Positions 1 to 7,544 are shown, numbered from the stretch's first letter. The stretch is 64,000 bases of DNA from Planctomycetota bacterium (GCA_020849795.1 JADZFR010000054.1:1-64000); one strand, 5' to 3'. The notes: generated from the sequence alone by a model not told the origin. Program-made: numbers and translations.

Positions 1-1
1 G

Positions 2-82
2 CGCAACCTGGAAGAGCAACTCAAGGCCATCGACGCCATGCCGCAGAGCCCGGGGGTCTCTGCGCCCAAGGCCGGAAGATAA
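2..82 (+). CDS. C-terminal end of a protein cut by the window edge
   Basis: An open frame enters at the left edge and stops at TAA (80-82), giving 26 residues that begin RNLEEQLKAIDAM and end PKAGR. The first half is charged and heptad-like (LEEQLKAI), which would suit the end of a coiled coil, and the tail is short and basic. Codons favour G or C in third position, as in neighbouring genes. No family can be assigned from so little sequence, and the start lies outside the window. Confidence 0.5.
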   Translation, partial: RNLEEQLKAIDAMPQSPGVSAPKAGR

Positions 83-268
83 GCCAAAGCCGCAGCAAGC
101 CCCCAGCCCCGCAAGCACGGGGCCGGTAGCAATTTGCAGCGGCAGCGGCGGCAAGCTGATGCCGCGTGCCGTCGGTCTCTATTGCCGGCAGCGTTTCTGG
201 TTCTTCGCACTTTTGGTGTGCTTGAGGCGTAGTATCATCTGCCGCGTTGTCGCTCGGAAACATCATCG

Positions 269-940
269 ATGGCCACCACCAAGATTGAAGTCCTGTTTGG
301 CAAGATCGCTGTTTCGTGCGGTTTCATCACGGAAGAGCAGCTTGCGAAAGCCGTTGAGTCGCAAGAGAAGGCACCCGACGGCACCCACCTGGGCAAGATC
401 ATGGTGGACGTTGGCCTGCTCAGCGACGAAGAGTTGATGACCGTGCTGGCGATCCAGCGCGAGAACCGTTCACGCCTTGAGATGTCGCCCGCCGTGCGCA
501 AGATGGGCATGACACTGGGCCGCCTCGCCATCGAAAAGAACTACTGCAACGAGATGCAGGTTCACGAGTGCATCCGTGAGCAAGCCAAGCTTGAGCGCTT
601 CAACCTGTTCTTTCGGCTGGGCGAGGTGATGGTCAGCAAGCAGGCGTTGACGGCTGACCAGGTGCATGAGTTGCTTCAGACGCAGAACATCACGATCTTG
701 GGCTGCCCGGCGTGCTTCAGCAAGTTCAACGTGCTGAACTACAAGGACGGCATGGCCATCGCGTGCCCAAAGTGCGGCCACCCCGAGCTGGAACGCCCGG
801 TGACGATGCCGGCGCTGAAGGTGGACGGCAGCATCGACGAAGGCGACAGCAAGAAGGCGATGAAAAAAGAAGCCGACGCCAATCTGCCCGAATCGCTGCG
901 CAACATGGAGCAGGATTTTAAGCCGCCGACGAGGGACTGA
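269..940 (+). CDS. GspE-N-like repeat protein with C-terminal zinc ribbon
   Basis: A 223-residue soluble protein. Four degenerate copies of a helical repeat of the type LGxIxVxxGxxxxxQLxxAxxxQ can be read at about residues 10-33, 41-64, 83-105 and 117-140. This resembles the MshEN/GspE N-terminal domain that in type II secretion and type IV pilus ATPases binds partners or c-di-GMP. A four-cysteine ribbon follows (C146, C149, C166, C169; CPAC and CPKC), then a charged tail. No ATPase domain is attached, so this is a stand-alone adaptor. It lies just upstream of two pseudopilin genes, which fits a link to a pilus or secretion system, but that is inference. The ATG at 269 gives the only start that keeps the first repeat intact. 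Confidence 0.75.
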   Translation: MATTKIEVLFGKIAVSCGFITEEQLAKAVESQEKAPDGTHLGKIMVDVGLLSDEELMTVLAIQRENRSRLEMSPAVRKMGMTLGRLAIEKNYCNEMQVHECIREQAKLERFNLFFRLGEVMVSKQALTADQVHELLQTQNITILGCPACFSKFNVLNYKDGMAIACPKCGHPELERPVTMPALKVDGSIDEGDSKKAMKKEADANLPESLRNMEQDFKPPTRD

Positions 941-1243
941 TTCCTCATTCCGGGTTATGCGTTCGTGGATCCCTGTTCAGGGTGACGGCCCGAGCAGCGA
1001 GGTGGTTGCCTCAAGTCCCCTGTGCCTGACTTCAATCGGTCAAATTCTCACGATCCTGCCCTTGGTCACACACGCGTGTAAGGTGATGTAATAGAGAATC
1101 TTACGCGTGCGGTACGGCCTTTGCTGACAGGCCAGCCGGCGACGCATGCTTGACGGGCGCGGCAGCAACCCTGATACTGAACGGGTCGGATGCCCTGTAA
1201 AGTTAGGGACGGTCCTTACGTTAACCCAAACAAGGGGAAAGCT
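941..1243. other. Intergenic leader region of the first pseudopilin
   Basis: No convincing gene is present. The stretch holds an imperfect stem at 1072-1082 paired with 1100-1108 (acgcgtgtaag / cttacgcgt, one bulged base) and, further down, the first copy of a repeated GTCGGATGCC motif (1183-1195) followed by a small CCCT/AGGG hairpin. This is a long untranslated region before a short gene and may be transcribed as a structured leader. Confidence 0.4.
1172..1195 (+). promoter_or_regulatory. Shared leader motif, copy 1
   Basis: The bases ACT, four variable bases, then GGGTCGGATGCC align with the two other copies at 2037-2060 and 2296-2319. It lies about 50 bp upstream of the start of the first pseudopilin and is followed by a small hairpin with CCCT and AGGG arms. 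The 5' half of the 24-nt unit is poorly conserved in this copy. Confidence 0.4.
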
Positions 1244-1888
1244 TTGAAACGGAACATGCGTAGAGGTTTCACTCTCGTCGAACTGATGGTGGTCATCGGC
1301 ATCCTGGGGCTGCTCGTCGGCATCCTGGCGGTCGCCGTGATCCCGAAACTTACCGAAGCCAAGAACAAGCTGGAAATCAAGCAGCTTGGTGACATCAAGA
1401 CCGCTTTCGACAACATCTCGATCGACAAAAGCAAGGCCGGCTTGCTGCAGAAGGCGCCGCTCAAAGAGGCGCGTGGCCGCAAGTTCTATGAAGTCGCGTT
1501 CAAGAAGAAGCTGCTGAACGATGACCTGGTGGGCAAGATCGTCAGCTTGAACAGTGGCGACACGTCGGCGGACAAGGCGTTCATCACCGACGAAAACATG
1601 GAACTGGGCGAGCTGAACTGCTCGTACACCGCGCCGGTGGGCGGCGAGCTGCTGGTGCTGATGAAGAAGACCGGCAAACTGCGCAAGGTGCTGATCACCT
1701 TCAACGCCCGCAACTGGCTGAACTACGCCGACCACGGCACGATTGTCCAGTTCTCGGACGGCGAAACCGCCGACTACATGACCAAGGACACCGCGGCCAC
1801 CGAGTACCAGATTGACGCGGACACCTGGGACAGCAACGCCGGCGACATCATCGGCAACAAGCCGCCGTTCGATAAGACCTTCGAGTAA
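1244..1888 (+). CDS. Type II/IV-type pseudopilin, paralogue 1
   Basis: A 214-residue pilin-like protein. It begins with a short basic leader followed by G-F-T-L-V-E-L-M, the prepilin peptidase site with Phe+1 and Glu+5, then a hydrophobic helix (about residues 11-32) that anchors the subunit and packs in a pseudopilus. The remainder is a soluble head with the signature N-C-S-Y-T-A-P. I chose the TTG at 1244 because AAGGGGAA lies 4-5 bases upstream; the ATG at 1256 would give a four-residue shorter leader. The head is clearly homologous to that of the next gene (NCSYTAP/SCSYTAP, ARNWLNY/SRNWFNY, KPPFDKTFE/KKPFHKTHE), so the two arose by duplication. No secretin, ATPase or platform gene is adjacent. 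Confidence 0.85.
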   Translation: MKRNMRRGFTLVELMVVIGILGLLVGILAVAVIPKLTEAKNKLEIKQLGDIKTAFDNISIDKSKAGLLQKAPLKEARGRKFYEVAFKKKLLNDDLVGKIVSLNSGDTSADKAFITDENMELGELNCSYTAPVGGELLVLMKKTGKLRKVLITFNARNWLNYADHGTIVQFSDGETADYMTKDTAATEYQIDADTWDSNAGDIIGNKPPFDKTFE

Positions 1889-1912
1889 CCCACACCCGGC
1901 AAGTCACTCATG

Positions 1913-1944
1913 AGCCCCCGCGAAAGCGGGGGCTTTGTGTTTTT
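1913..1944 (+). terminator. Intrinsic terminator after pseudopilin 1
   Basis: A perfect 9-bp stem, AGCCCCCGC (1913-1921) with GCGGGGGCT (1926-1934), closes a GAAA tetraloop and is followed by TTGTGTTTTT. It starts 24 bp after the stop codon, so the two pseudopilins are probably separate transcription units. Confidence 0.9.
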
Positions 1945-2036
1945 CGGGCCCCGGCAGATTCGCACGGCTTCTGCGGCTGCGGCTTGCGCAACCGCGAAAC
2001 AAGCGCCGGATCGGCTGGACGCCGGGCGTTGGGTGG

Positions 2037-2060
2037 GGGAAACTAACCGTGTCGGATACC
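2037..2060 (+). promoter_or_regulatory. Shared leader motif, copy 2
   Basis: GGGAAACT, four bases (AACC), then GTGTCGGATACC. It is identical to copy 3 at 19 of 24 positions with the same spacing. It sits about 300 bp before the second pseudopilin, so it is either a tandem copy of that leader or a site in the promoter region. Confidence 0.4.
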
Positions 2061-2295
2061 CATGAGCGCTGACCGCCTTGGGGGCCGTGTCATGGATCCC
2101 GACTTACCTGTACCTGCCGACCGAATCACCTTCGCGACTCCGACATAGCGCGTTCACTCACGTTGCGCCCGCCCGGCGGGCGTGTGGTCGTTTTTCCGGG
2201 CCTGCGGCATCGGACCTGTTGCCTATTGGATAGTTGTAAGTAACGGGCAATAAACACGTTAGGACAAGTTTGGCTTGACGAACCGACCCCCGTGC

Positions 2296-2319
2296 GGGAA
2301 ACTTCGGGTGTCGGATGCC
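2296..2319 (+). promoter_or_regulatory. Shared leader motif, copy 3
   Basis: GGGAAACT, four bases (TCGG), then GTGTCGGATGCC. It ends 36 bp before the ATG of the second pseudopilin and runs into a small hairpin, GCCTT-CCA-AAGGC. Its position close to the start codon suits an mRNA leader element better than an upstream operator. Confidence 0.45.
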
Positions 2320-2354
2320 TTCCAAAGGCGCGAGTACCCAATTCCGAGAAAATC

Positions 2355-2990
2355 ATGCTACCCCGAAACAAGGCTTTCACGCTCGTTGAGCTGATGATCG
2401 TTATTGCCATTCTTGGCCTGCTGGCCGCGGTGCTTACCGTGGCGGTCACCCGCCACATGCGCAAGGCCAGCGCCGACATGGACGCGATCAGCCTGGGCAA
2501 AGTGCACGCCCAGTTGCAGGCGGCGGCCAACGACGGCTCGCTCAACCGCAAGTTCAACGCGGCTGAGAACAAAGAGAAGTCCGGCCGCGCGTTCTGGTAC
2601 GCCTGCTTCAAGGGCAAGATCCTGGATGACTCGCTGCTGTCGAGCATCGTGAGCAAGGGCGGCGCCGACAGCGCCGTCGCCAAGCATGAGCTGGATGCGA
2701 TGACCGAGCTTCCGGCCGAGTCTTGCAGCTACACGGCGCCGAAGATGGGCGAGTTCAAGCAACTGTTGACAGGTAAAGAGCGCGTGGTGCTGTTCACGTT
2801 CAACTCACGCAACTGGTTCAACTATGAGGGCCTTGACCGCGGCACGCTGGCGGCCTGGTCGGATGGTGAAGTGGCCGAGTACTGGCCGCTCGACCGCATC
2901 CGTGAAATCAGCGAGGTCAGCCAGGCGGACTGGGATGCGCCAGCCGACCTGCTGGGCAGCAAGAAACCGTTCCACAAGACCCACGAGTAA
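2355..2990 (+). CDS. Type II/IV-type pseudopilin, paralogue 2
   Basis: A 211-residue pilin-like protein with leader MLPRNKA cleaved before F-T-L-V-E-L-M (Phe+1, Glu+5), a hydrophobic N-terminal helix to about residue 30, and a globular head homologous to the preceding gene. Shared blocks include SCSYTAP, F-x-S-R-N-W-F-N-Y and the closing KKPFHKTHE. The two proteins differ mainly in the first third of the head. The family function is as a minor or structural subunit of a pseudopilus or pilus; which one cannot be told, because no assembly genes are nearby. The ATG at 2355 leaves the expected short basic leader. Confidence 0.85.
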   Translation: MLPRNKAFTLVELMIVIAILGLLAAVLTVAVTRHMRKASADMDAISLGKVHAQLQAAANDGSLNRKFNAAENKEKSGRAFWYACFKGKILDDSLLSSIVSKGGADSAVAKHELDAMTELPAESCSYTAPKMGEFKQLLTGKERVVLFTFNSRNWFNYEGLDRGTLAAWSDGEVAEYWPLDRIREISEVSQADWDAPADLLGSKKPFHKTHE

Positions 2991-3031
2991 ATGCGGCAGC
3001 ACGGGGGCGCAGCACGCAGCGTACTGCGCCC

Positions 3032-3706
3032 CTACGCATTCAAGACGTGCAGCGGGCTGCCGGGTTCCTGCAACTCGACTTCGAGCATCGCTTCGGCGCG
3101 GTCGGCGTGTTCCAGCTTCAGGCGCGACAGCACTTCGCGTGCCGCGTCCAGCCGCCGCAACAGGCACAGCGTCTTGAGTAACCACAGTAGCGCGTCGGCT
3201 GAGTCGCCTGCGGCTTCCAGCGGTTCGACGGCCAGTTCGGGGTCGCCTGACTGGTAGCGGGCGATGCCCATCAGCAGCAGCGACGCGGGGTCATGCGGCT
3301 CAAGGCTCAGCACAGCGTCAATCTCGGCCAGCGCGGTCACGAACTCGCCTTTGTGCAGCAGCGCCGATGCGATGTTGCGGCGGATGAAAGGCGCGTCGTG
3401 TTCTTCCAGCGCCTCGTCGAGCAGCTTGAGCGCCTCGTCGGCGCGGCCTTCGCGCATGTGTTCCATGGCGAACGAGTTCAGCGTGGTTGCAAACGAGCCC
3501 CGCTCGCTGCTGCCAAGGCCCACGAGGTCCCGGCGTTTGCGCCACAGGTCGACCAGCGGCGCGGTCATTCCGTGCTCGTTCAGGATTTCGGCGACGGCAA
3601 GCCAGTCGTGCGCGGCCGCGCCGCTTGCCAGCTCTTTGGCAAGGCGACGCGCATGGCTGCGCTCGCCGGCGTCAAAGGCAGCGCGAATGTCGTCAGGAGT
3701 GGGCAT
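3032..3706 (-). CDS. Tetratricopeptide-repeat protein
   Basis: A 224-residue soluble protein with no signal peptide. TPR-like helical pairs are readable over about residues 75-165 (for example EGRADEALKLLDEAL, KGEFVTALAEIDAVLSLEP and QSGDPELAVEPLEAA), with further helices on both sides. It begins 13 bp after the stop of the cysteine desulfurase gene on the same strand, so it is probably the last gene of the nifU-nifS operon. TPR proteins act as protein-binding scaffolds; a role in Fe-S assembly is inferred from position only. Confidence 0.75.
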   Translation of the reverse strand: MPTPDDIRAAFDAGERSHARRLAKELASGAAAHDWLAVAEILNEHGMTAPLVDLWRKRRDLVGLGSSERGSFATTLNSFAMEHMREGRADEALKLLDEALEEHDAPFIRRNIASALLHKGEFVTALAEIDAVLSLEPHDPASLLLMGIARYQSGDPELAVEPLEAAGDSADALLWLLKTLCLLRRLDAAREVLSRLKLEHADRAEAMLEVELQEPGSPLHVLNA

Positions 3707-3719
3707 ACTCTCTCACCGG

Positions 3720-4952
3720 CTACTTCGCCTGCGCAAAGTAATCGCGGTGGCGCTGCAAAGCCTCATGGGTAAGGCCTGCGGGCTTGTGGTCATGGCCGAA
3801 GGGGCTCATCTCGCGCAGGCGCTTGACGATCTTTGCGGTTTTCTGGACCAACTCGTCCACTTCTTCGGCGCTGGTGTAGCGGCTTGTGCAGAAGCGCACG
3901 CTGCCATGGATGGCGCTCAGCGGCACGTTCATGGCCAGCAGCACGTGGGAAGGCTCCATGCTGCCGGACTTGCAGGCGCTGCCGGCGCTGACGCAGATGT
4001 TCTCGGCGTCCATCATCATCAGCAGCGCTTCACCATCGATGTACTTGAAGCCGGCGTTGACCGTGTTCGGCAGGCGTTCGTGCTGGTCGCCGTTGACGAC
4101 AACATCGTCCAGCGTGTTCAACACGCCGTTTTGGAGGCGGTCGCGCATCGCGCGCATGTGCATCGCGTAGTCATCCAGCTTGGCGCTGACCATGCGCGCC
4201 GCCGCACCCATCGCCACAATGCCGAGCACCGCCTCGGTTCCCGCGCGCCGCCCGTTCTCGTGGTGGCCGCCGCGCAGCAGCGGCGTGTAGCCGGCGTCTT
4301 TGCGCACGAACAGCGCGCCCGTGCCCTTGAGACCATGAAACTTGTGGGCGCTAACAGTCAGGTAGTCGATGGCGGCGTGCTCGGTCAGGTCGATGTGCAG
4401 CTTGCCTGCAGCCTGCACGGCATCGACATGGAACAGGGCGCCGAACTGCTTGGCGATGTCGCCCGCGGCGCTGATCGGGCTGATCACGCCGGTTTCGTTG
4501 TTGGCCCACATCAGCGAGACCAAAGCGGTATCGCCGCTGATTTCGTTGCGCAGCTCATCCAGGTCGATGTGTCCCAGGCGATCAACGCTGAGCTCGGTGA
4601 CGCGATAGCCGCTGTCGCCAAGATAGCGGACCACCTCAAGCACCGACGCGTGTTCGGTGCGCGTGGTGATGATGTGTTTGCGCTCGGGTAAGCCTTCCAG
4701 CGCCGAATAGATGGCGGTGTTATTGCCCTCGGTCGCGCCGCTGTTGAACACGAGCTCGGCGGGCGTGCAGTTCAGCATGCGCGCCACCGCTTCGCGGGCT
4801 TTCTCGACTTCGTAGCGCGCCTTCTGGCCGAAGCTGTGGGTGCTGCTCGGGTTACCCCAGCCCTCGCCGATCACAGGCAGAATCGCCTCGACAGTTTCCG
4901 GCGCGGGAAACGTCGTGCTGTTGTTGTCGAAGTAGATGGGCTGGTCGCTCAT
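3720..4952 (-). CDS. nifS: Cysteine desulfurase, NifS/IscS family
   Basis: A 410-residue PLP enzyme that removes sulfur from cysteine to feed Fe-S cluster assembly. The N-terminus Y-F-D-N-N-S-T-T, His101 (TEHASV), the H-V-D-A-V-Q stretch (175-180) and Lys204 in SAHKFHGLKG (Schiff-base lysine) are all present. The persulfide cysteine is C327 in AGSACKSG, within a short class-I (NifS/IscS-type) loop. Length and motifs are normal, so the enzyme should be active. It lies 62 bp downstream of the NifU-like gene and 13 bp upstream of the TPR gene on the same strand. The C-terminal 30 residues (after REMSPFG) extend slightly beyond the usual end. IscS versus NifS naming is not decisive; the NifU neighbour favours NifS. 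Confidence 0.95.
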   Translation of the reverse strand: MSDQPIYFDNNSTTFPAPETVEAILPVIGEGWGNPSSTHSFGQKARYEVEKAREAVARMLNCTPAELVFNSGATEGNNTAIYSALEGLPERKHIITTRTEHASVLEVVRYLGDSGYRVTELSVDRLGHIDLDELRNEISGDTALVSLMWANNETGVISPISAAGDIAKQFGALFHVDAVQAAGKLHIDLTEHAAIDYLTVSAHKFHGLKGTGALFVRKDAGYTPLLRGGHHENGRRAGTEAVLGIVAMGAAARMVSAKLDDYAMHMRAMRDRLQNGVLNTLDDVVVNGDQHERLPNTVNAGFKYIDGEALLMMMDAENICVSAGSACKSGSMEPSHVLLAMNVPLSAIHGSVRFCTSRYTSAEEVDELVQKTAKIVKRLREMSPFGHDHKPAGLTHEALQRHRDYFAQAK

Positions 4953-5014
4953 GATCGATCGAAGGGTTGCGTGGCAGCAACGCTGTGAGCTTACGCTCGG
5001 GGCTCGCTGCCTGT

Positions 5015-5911
5015 CTAGCGCATGGGTGGCGCGTGCAGTTCGGCGCTGTGTTCAGTGGTGTCGATGACTTCCAGCGTCGGGTCCACCATTTCGCGCAGCC
5101 GGTCCTGCACAAAGAACTTCATGGTGGCAGAGCTTGAGGCGCACGAGTTGCAGTGGCCGTGCAGCGTGACGTAGACCTTGTTGTCGCGAATGTCGACCAG
5201 CTCCATGTCGCCGCCGTCCATGGCCAGTCCCGGTCGAATCTCGCGGTCCAGTACCTCCTGGATCTTTTGGGCCAGCGCCAGGTTGCTGAAGGCCGGCTTA
5301 CCTTCCGCCTTCGCGGGTGCGGGTTTGGCTTCAGCGGGTTTCTCGGCGTGTACGCGCCCCAGGATGGCTTTCAGGTCCACGTGGCAGCTGGTGCAGCCGC
5401 CGCCGGCTTTGGTGTAGTGCGTAATGCCCTGGATGTCGGTGAGGTTGTGGTCGCGGATGGCGCGTTCGATCTTGTGTTCGGGCACGCTGTAGCAGCGGCA
5501 GACGTGGAACTCTTCGTCTTCGTCGAGTTCGTTTTCGAGGTCAATGCCGCGGGCGCGGGCGTATGCAACCTCCAGGGCTTCCATGGCAAGCACGCAGGTG
5601 TGCATCTTCTCGGCGGGCAAACCGCCCAGGTGCGCGCTGATGTCGGCGCTGGTGATGCGTGCTGCAGTATCCAGATGCTTGCCCTTGAGCATTTCGGTCA
5701 AGGCGCTTGCCGCGGCGATGGAACTCGGGCTGCCGAAGACCTGAAAGGTCGCAGCGACGATGTTCTCGCCTTCATCCAGCTTCAGGAACAGCTTCATCGC
5801 CTGGCCCGAGGACAACGACCCGACCTCGCCGACCACACTGGCGTCAGGCAGCACGCCGACGTTGCGCGGATTGATGAAGTGATCCTTGAGCTTGACGGAG
5901 TAGCCGATCAC
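5015..5911 (-). CDS. nifU: NifU-like three-domain protein with degenerate IscU domain
   Basis: A 298-residue protein with the NifU layout: an IscU-like N-terminal scaffold (about 5-125), a BFD-like [2Fe-2S] domain (about 134-185; C138, C140, C173, C176) and a C-terminal NifU/Nfu domain (about 208-285; C254-x2-C257). Full-length NifU builds clusters on three scaffold cysteines. Here the first is serine (GSLSSGQAM, S35, with Q37 where Asp is usual), the second is serine (FGSPSS, S61) and only C106 remains. The [2Fe-2S] and Nfu cysteines are intact, so it may work as a carrier rather than as a classical scaffold. I chose GTG at 5911, with GAGGAAG five bases upstream; an in-frame extension to 6016 lacks family similarity. 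It is the first gene of the nifU-nifS-TPR cluster. Confidence 0.88.
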   Translation of the reverse strand: MIGYSVKLKDHFINPRNVGVLPDASVVGEVGSLSSGQAMKLFLKLDEGENIVAATFQVFGSPSSIAAASALTEMLKGKHLDTAARITSADISAHLGGLPAEKMHTCVLAMEALEVAYARARGIDLENELDEDEEFHVCRCYSVPEHKIERAIRDHNLTDIQGITHYTKAGGGCTSCHVDLKAILGRVHAEKPAEAKPAPAKAEGKPAFSNLALAQKIQEVLDREIRPGLAMDGGDMELVDIRDNKVYVTLHGHCNSCASSSATMKFFVQDRLREMVDPTLEVIDTTEHSAELHAPPMR

Positions 5912-6071
5912 GTTGCTTCCTCGTGCCGATGTACCGATAACAACATACCGGACTGACTTAGTCCATAATGCGCACAGGCCCGTCCGTGCGCCGGTCGAGC
6001 GGAAGTCCATTGCCAAAGCAGGTGTCGCTCCGGCGTTTACACGGCGTGCCGTCGTCGGCTAATCTCGGGCG

Positions 6072-7490
6072 ATGCCGCCTAGTCTTGCACCCGCATGGAA
6101 AGAGCATGACGAGTTCGCGCGACGCCTGCCCGCAAGCGTGCTGGCTACGTTGGGCGGTGCCTTTACGCCCCGGGCGCTGGCGCTGCGTGCCGCGCATGAA
6201 ACCCTGAGCAAGTTTCCGAAAGACCACACGCCCGTGCTGCTGGACCCCGCGTGCGGTTTGGGCTCGCTGCTGCTGGGCGCAATCGAATGGGCCAGCGTCC
6301 AGCGGCCGACGTGGCTGCAGGGTTGGCTGGCTCAGGGTCGGCTGCAAGGTTGGGAAGTCAGTCGCGAAATCGGCGAGGGCTGCAAACGCGTGATCACCGC
6401 AGCCGGCAAATGCCTGGGAGGCGAGGCACGCCCCAAGGTGCTGACCACTGACGCCCTGATGAGTGACGAGCGCGAGATTGCAGACGCGATTCTGATGTTT
6501 CCGCCATGGGTCGAGTTCACGGCCCAATCAGGTAATGTCCTGCCGCCCGACAAGCGCGCCTGGTTCGCGCGCAAGTTTGGCAGTTTTGCCAGCTTTCCGG
6601 GACTTCACGGTGCATTTACGGAACTGTCGGGACGGCTGGTCAAGCGTTCAGGCCGCGTCGGCGCGCTGCTGCCATATAAAGTTGCCGACCGGCCCGAGTA
6701 CGCAGGCTTTCGGCGCGCGCTGGCGAACCTGCTGGCGCCAGAACAGATACTGACCCAAAGCGATTTGCCCGGCGTGAGCGAGCCGGCGGCGCTGTTTATC
6801 TTCACAGCAGGCAAGGGCGACGTCAGCGGCGAGCCGTGGCAGGCCCGCGCCGACGAGCAAGAGCAAGTGTACCAAAGCAGCATCCTTCGCCACGGCCCGC
6901 TGCCCGCCGGCACGTTTCAGGATATCGGCGTCAACTTCGGCAACTCGGCCCACCTGCTGATCACCGACAAGGGCGAACCGGGCGCGCAGCCGCTTCGCGA
7001 CAGCAACGACGTCATCCCATTCGGCATTCGCAAGCCGCAGCTTTTCCTGCGCGGCAAGGTTCCGAAGATCACCGGCTTCTACGCAAAGATTGCCAGCCCC
7101 GTGGTGTTCAAGCGCGTCAAGATCGTCATGCGCCGCGATGGCGGCCGGCCGGCCGCGGCAAGGCACAACCCGCCTGCGTTCTTTCGCGACGACCTGATCG
7201 GCTGCTTTGGCGCGCAGGGTTACGACGACGACTATCTGTTGGGGATCTTTAACAGCGAGTATTTCGCGCGCCTGTACCGCGACAGTTTCAAGGAAGGCCG
7301 CCTTAGAGCCGAAGGCAGAATCACGGTTGAGCAACTAAGCGTGCTGCCAGTGCCCAGCCCAAGAGCCGCCGGAAAGATGTACGAAGCCATCATCCAGATC
7401 AGCCGCGAACTGCAGAAGGTGGTGGGCAAGAACGCCAAGCTGATGGCCACGCTGGACGAGGCAGTGAAGAAGGCGTATCGAGGGAAGTAA
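6072..7490 (+). CDS. Orphan N6-adenine DNA methyltransferase-like protein
   Basis: A 472-residue protein with class gamma/type IIG-like methyltransferase architecture. The SAM motif LLDPACGLG (57-64) is clear, a PYK-V region follows at about 200, and the C-terminal half looks like a target-recognition domain, with the typical GIFNSEYFARLYR and later LPVPSP blocks. The catalytic motif normally written N/D-P-P-Y/W reads F-P-P-W (143-146), so the usual Asn/Asp is missing, which questions activity. No restriction endonuclease or specificity subunit adjoins. It diverges from nifU on the left and converges with the acyltransferase on the right, ending at a long inverted repeat. Alternative: a modification-type methylase acting on RNA or protein. 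The ATG at 6072 follows GGGCG only, so the start is moderately sure. Confidence 0.75.
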   Translation: MPPSLAPAWKEHDEFARRLPASVLATLGGAFTPRALALRAAHETLSKFPKDHTPVLLDPACGLGSLLLGAIEWASVQRPTWLQGWLAQGRLQGWEVSREIGEGCKRVITAAGKCLGGEARPKVLTTDALMSDEREIADAILMFPPWVEFTAQSGNVLPPDKRAWFARKFGSFASFPGLHGAFTELSGRLVKRSGRVGALLPYKVADRPEYAGFRRALANLLAPEQILTQSDLPGVSEPAALFIFTAGKGDVSGEPWQARADEQEQVYQSSILRHGPLPAGTFQDIGVNFGNSAHLLITDKGEPGAQPLRDSNDVIPFGIRKPQLFLRGKVPKITGFYAKIASPVVFKRVKIVMRRDGGRPAAARHNPPAFFRDDLIGCFGAQGYDDDYLLGIFNSEYFARLYRDSFKEGRLRAEGRITVEQLSVLPVPSPRAAGKMYEAIIQISRELQKVVGKNAKLMATLDEAVKKAYRGK

Positions 7491-7491
7491 G

Positions 7492-7529
7492 CAGTTGTCA
7501 GTTGTCAGTCGTCCGACAACTGACAACTG
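7492..7529. repeat. Perfect 15-bp inverted repeat built of heptamer repeats
   Basis: The arm CAGTTGTCAGTTGTC (7492-7506) is the exact reverse complement of GACAACTGACAACTG (7515-7529), with an 8-base loop. Each arm is itself two copies of a CAGTTGT-type heptamer. It begins 2 bp after the methyltransferase stop codon and lies 16 bp before the end of the convergent acyltransferase gene. It may be a bidirectional terminator, but neither side has a T tract. Confidence 0.8.
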
Positions 7530-7544
7530 ACAACCTCCAGCCCT

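Larger units (their letters stand above)
1889..2354. other. 466-bp intergenic region between the pseudopilins
   Basis: Contains the terminator of the upstream gene (1913-1944) and two copies of the 24-nt leader motif (2037-2060 and 2296-2319). The stretch 2220-2270 is AT-richer than its surroundings and could hold a promoter, but I see no convincing -35/-10 pair. No open frame here has coding-like codon use. Confidence 0.4.

Noticed and set aside
3264..4691. Long open frame on the plus strand opposite nifS
   Set aside because: It lies entirely across the nifS and TPR genes, which have full conserved motifs. The frame is kept open by GC-rich codon bias and has no recognisable domain or ribosome site.
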